From the NCBI GenBank assembly GCA_019752975.1, contig JAIELM010000427.1:1-6955 (forward strand): 6,955 nucleotides of DNA, given 5' to 3'. The notes below the pieces were generated by a model that saw only the letters and a program-made list of their open reading frames with translations, had not been told where the DNA came from and ran no database searches. The position numbers and the translations under genes were made by a program. This DNA comes from Undibacterium sp. GTDB lineage: Bacteria > Pseudomonadota > Gammaproteobacteria > Burkholderiales > Burkholderiaceae_D. Shown in pieces: positions 6,559-6,955 of this stretch. Positions within the stretch are counted from its first letter, which is position 1; every line of letters begins with the position of its first letter.

Positions 6559-6955
6559 CTATTTAACCAAAGCGGCAAGTTTCGACACATCCGCCGCTTC
6601 ATTACCCGCATTCAAAAATTTATGGGGATTTTGCGGTACACCCTTGATTCTGACTTCAAAATGCAAATGCGCTCCAGTAGAACGCCCTGTAGAGCCTATG
6701 TTGGCGACATGCTGCCCACGTTTGACGATATCCCCCACCTTGACCAATAACTTGGAAGCGTGGGCATAACGCGTCATCATGTCACCTCCATGATCGATTT
6801 CTAACATATTGCCAAATTCAGGATGGTATTCGGCGGCGATCACAACGCCACCAGCGGCGGCAACGATGGCAGTGCCGGTCGGTGCCGAAAAATCTAAACC
6901 TTCGTGAAAGGCTGTACGACCAGAAAAGGGGTCTAATCTGCGACCGAAAGTGGAG
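6559..6955 (-). CDS. M23-family (LytM-type) metallopeptidase, C-terminal domain (5' end outside window)
   Basis: The last 132 residues of an M23 peptidase are visible; the frame is open to the right edge, so the N-terminal part is missing. The stop is TAG at 6561-6559. The LytM zinc-peptidase core is nearly complete: FGRRLDPFSGRTAFHEGLDF holds the HxxxD zinc ligands (H17 and D21 of the visible part), YAH gives H65, and GAHLHFEV gives H96 and the third ligand H98. All catalytic residues are present, so it may be an active peptidoglycan endopeptidase rather than an EnvC- or NlpD-like activator, which usually lack some of them. It would act in the periplasm. A GTG at 6843-6841 could be mistaken for a start, but conserved domain sequence continues upstream of it. 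An M23 gene just ahead of secA is, from memory, common in Betaproteobacteria, where E. coli has secM. No clear terminator follows. Confidence 0.93.
   Translation of the reverse strand, partial: STFGRRLDPFSGRTAFHEGLDFSAPTGTAIVAAAGGVVIAAEYHPEFGNMLEIDHGGDMMTRYAHASKLLVKVGDIVKRGQHVANIGSTGRSTGAHLHFEVRIKGVPQNPHKFLNAGNEAADVSKLAALVK

Noticed and set aside
6548..6769. 73-codon + strand ORF with a fair upstream GGGAGAGGA sequence
   Set aside because: It is antisense to the conserved M23 catalytic domain including the HLH motif, and its residues match no known family.
6559..6843. Short 94-codon version of the M23 gene starting at the GTG of 6843
   Set aside because: Conserved LytM sequence, including the first zinc ligands, continues upstream in the same frame to the window edge, so this is an internal codon.

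Overview
The window looks like a chromosomal segment of a betaproteobacterium, most likely of the Burkholderiales and perhaps Oxalobacteraceae. That placement rests on the style of the SecA protein (N-terminus [14 protein letters not shown], 921 residues, zinc tail) and on the M23 peptidase gene directly upstream of secA. No database search was possible, so the taxonomy is an inference. Base composition looks even across the window. I see no insertion sequence, CRISPR array, tRNA, rRNA or other sign of a mobile region.

Layout on the + strand: the 3' part of a rhodanese-family tRNA hydroxylase gene (trhO/yceA, 1-753) is followed by about 516 bases with no convincing gene (754-1269). A promoter at 1201-1230 then leads into a tight four-gene unit: a cytochrome b561 (yceJ-like, 1270-1809), a first YceI-family secreted protein (1811-2386), a second YceI-family protein (2406-2978) and a MarR-family regulator (2975-3421). 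Spacings are 1 nt, 19 nt and a 4-nt overlap, so the four genes are almost certainly co-transcribed and partly translationally coupled. The unit ends in a perfect 10-bp-arm hairpin (3438-3472) and an A/T-flanked bidirectional terminator (3534-3568).

Layout on the - strand: secA (6353-3588) converges on the MarR gene and shares the bidirectional terminator. Upstream of it are a 205-nt leader/intergenic region (6558-6354) and the C-terminal catalytic domain of an M23 (LytM-type) peptidase that runs off the right edge.

How the genes relate: the b561-YceI-YceI-MarR unit resembles the E. coli yceI-yceJ pair, to which a second YceI and a regulator have been added. It suggests a membrane and periplasm module handling electrons and an isoprenoid (quinone-like) ligand, with the MarR protein as likely autoregulator. 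In E. coli K-12 yceA (trhO) also sits beside yceI and yceJ, so part of this neighbourhood seems old. SecA and the M23 peptidase are housekeeping envelope functions.

Nothing here is clearly a new system. The points most worth checking are the secA leader (no recognisable Shine-Dalgarno, an 8-nt inverted repeat abutting the secA start codon, a possible 20-codon leader ORF), the imperfect palindrome over the yceJ -10 box, and the structured 3' end of the MarR operon.
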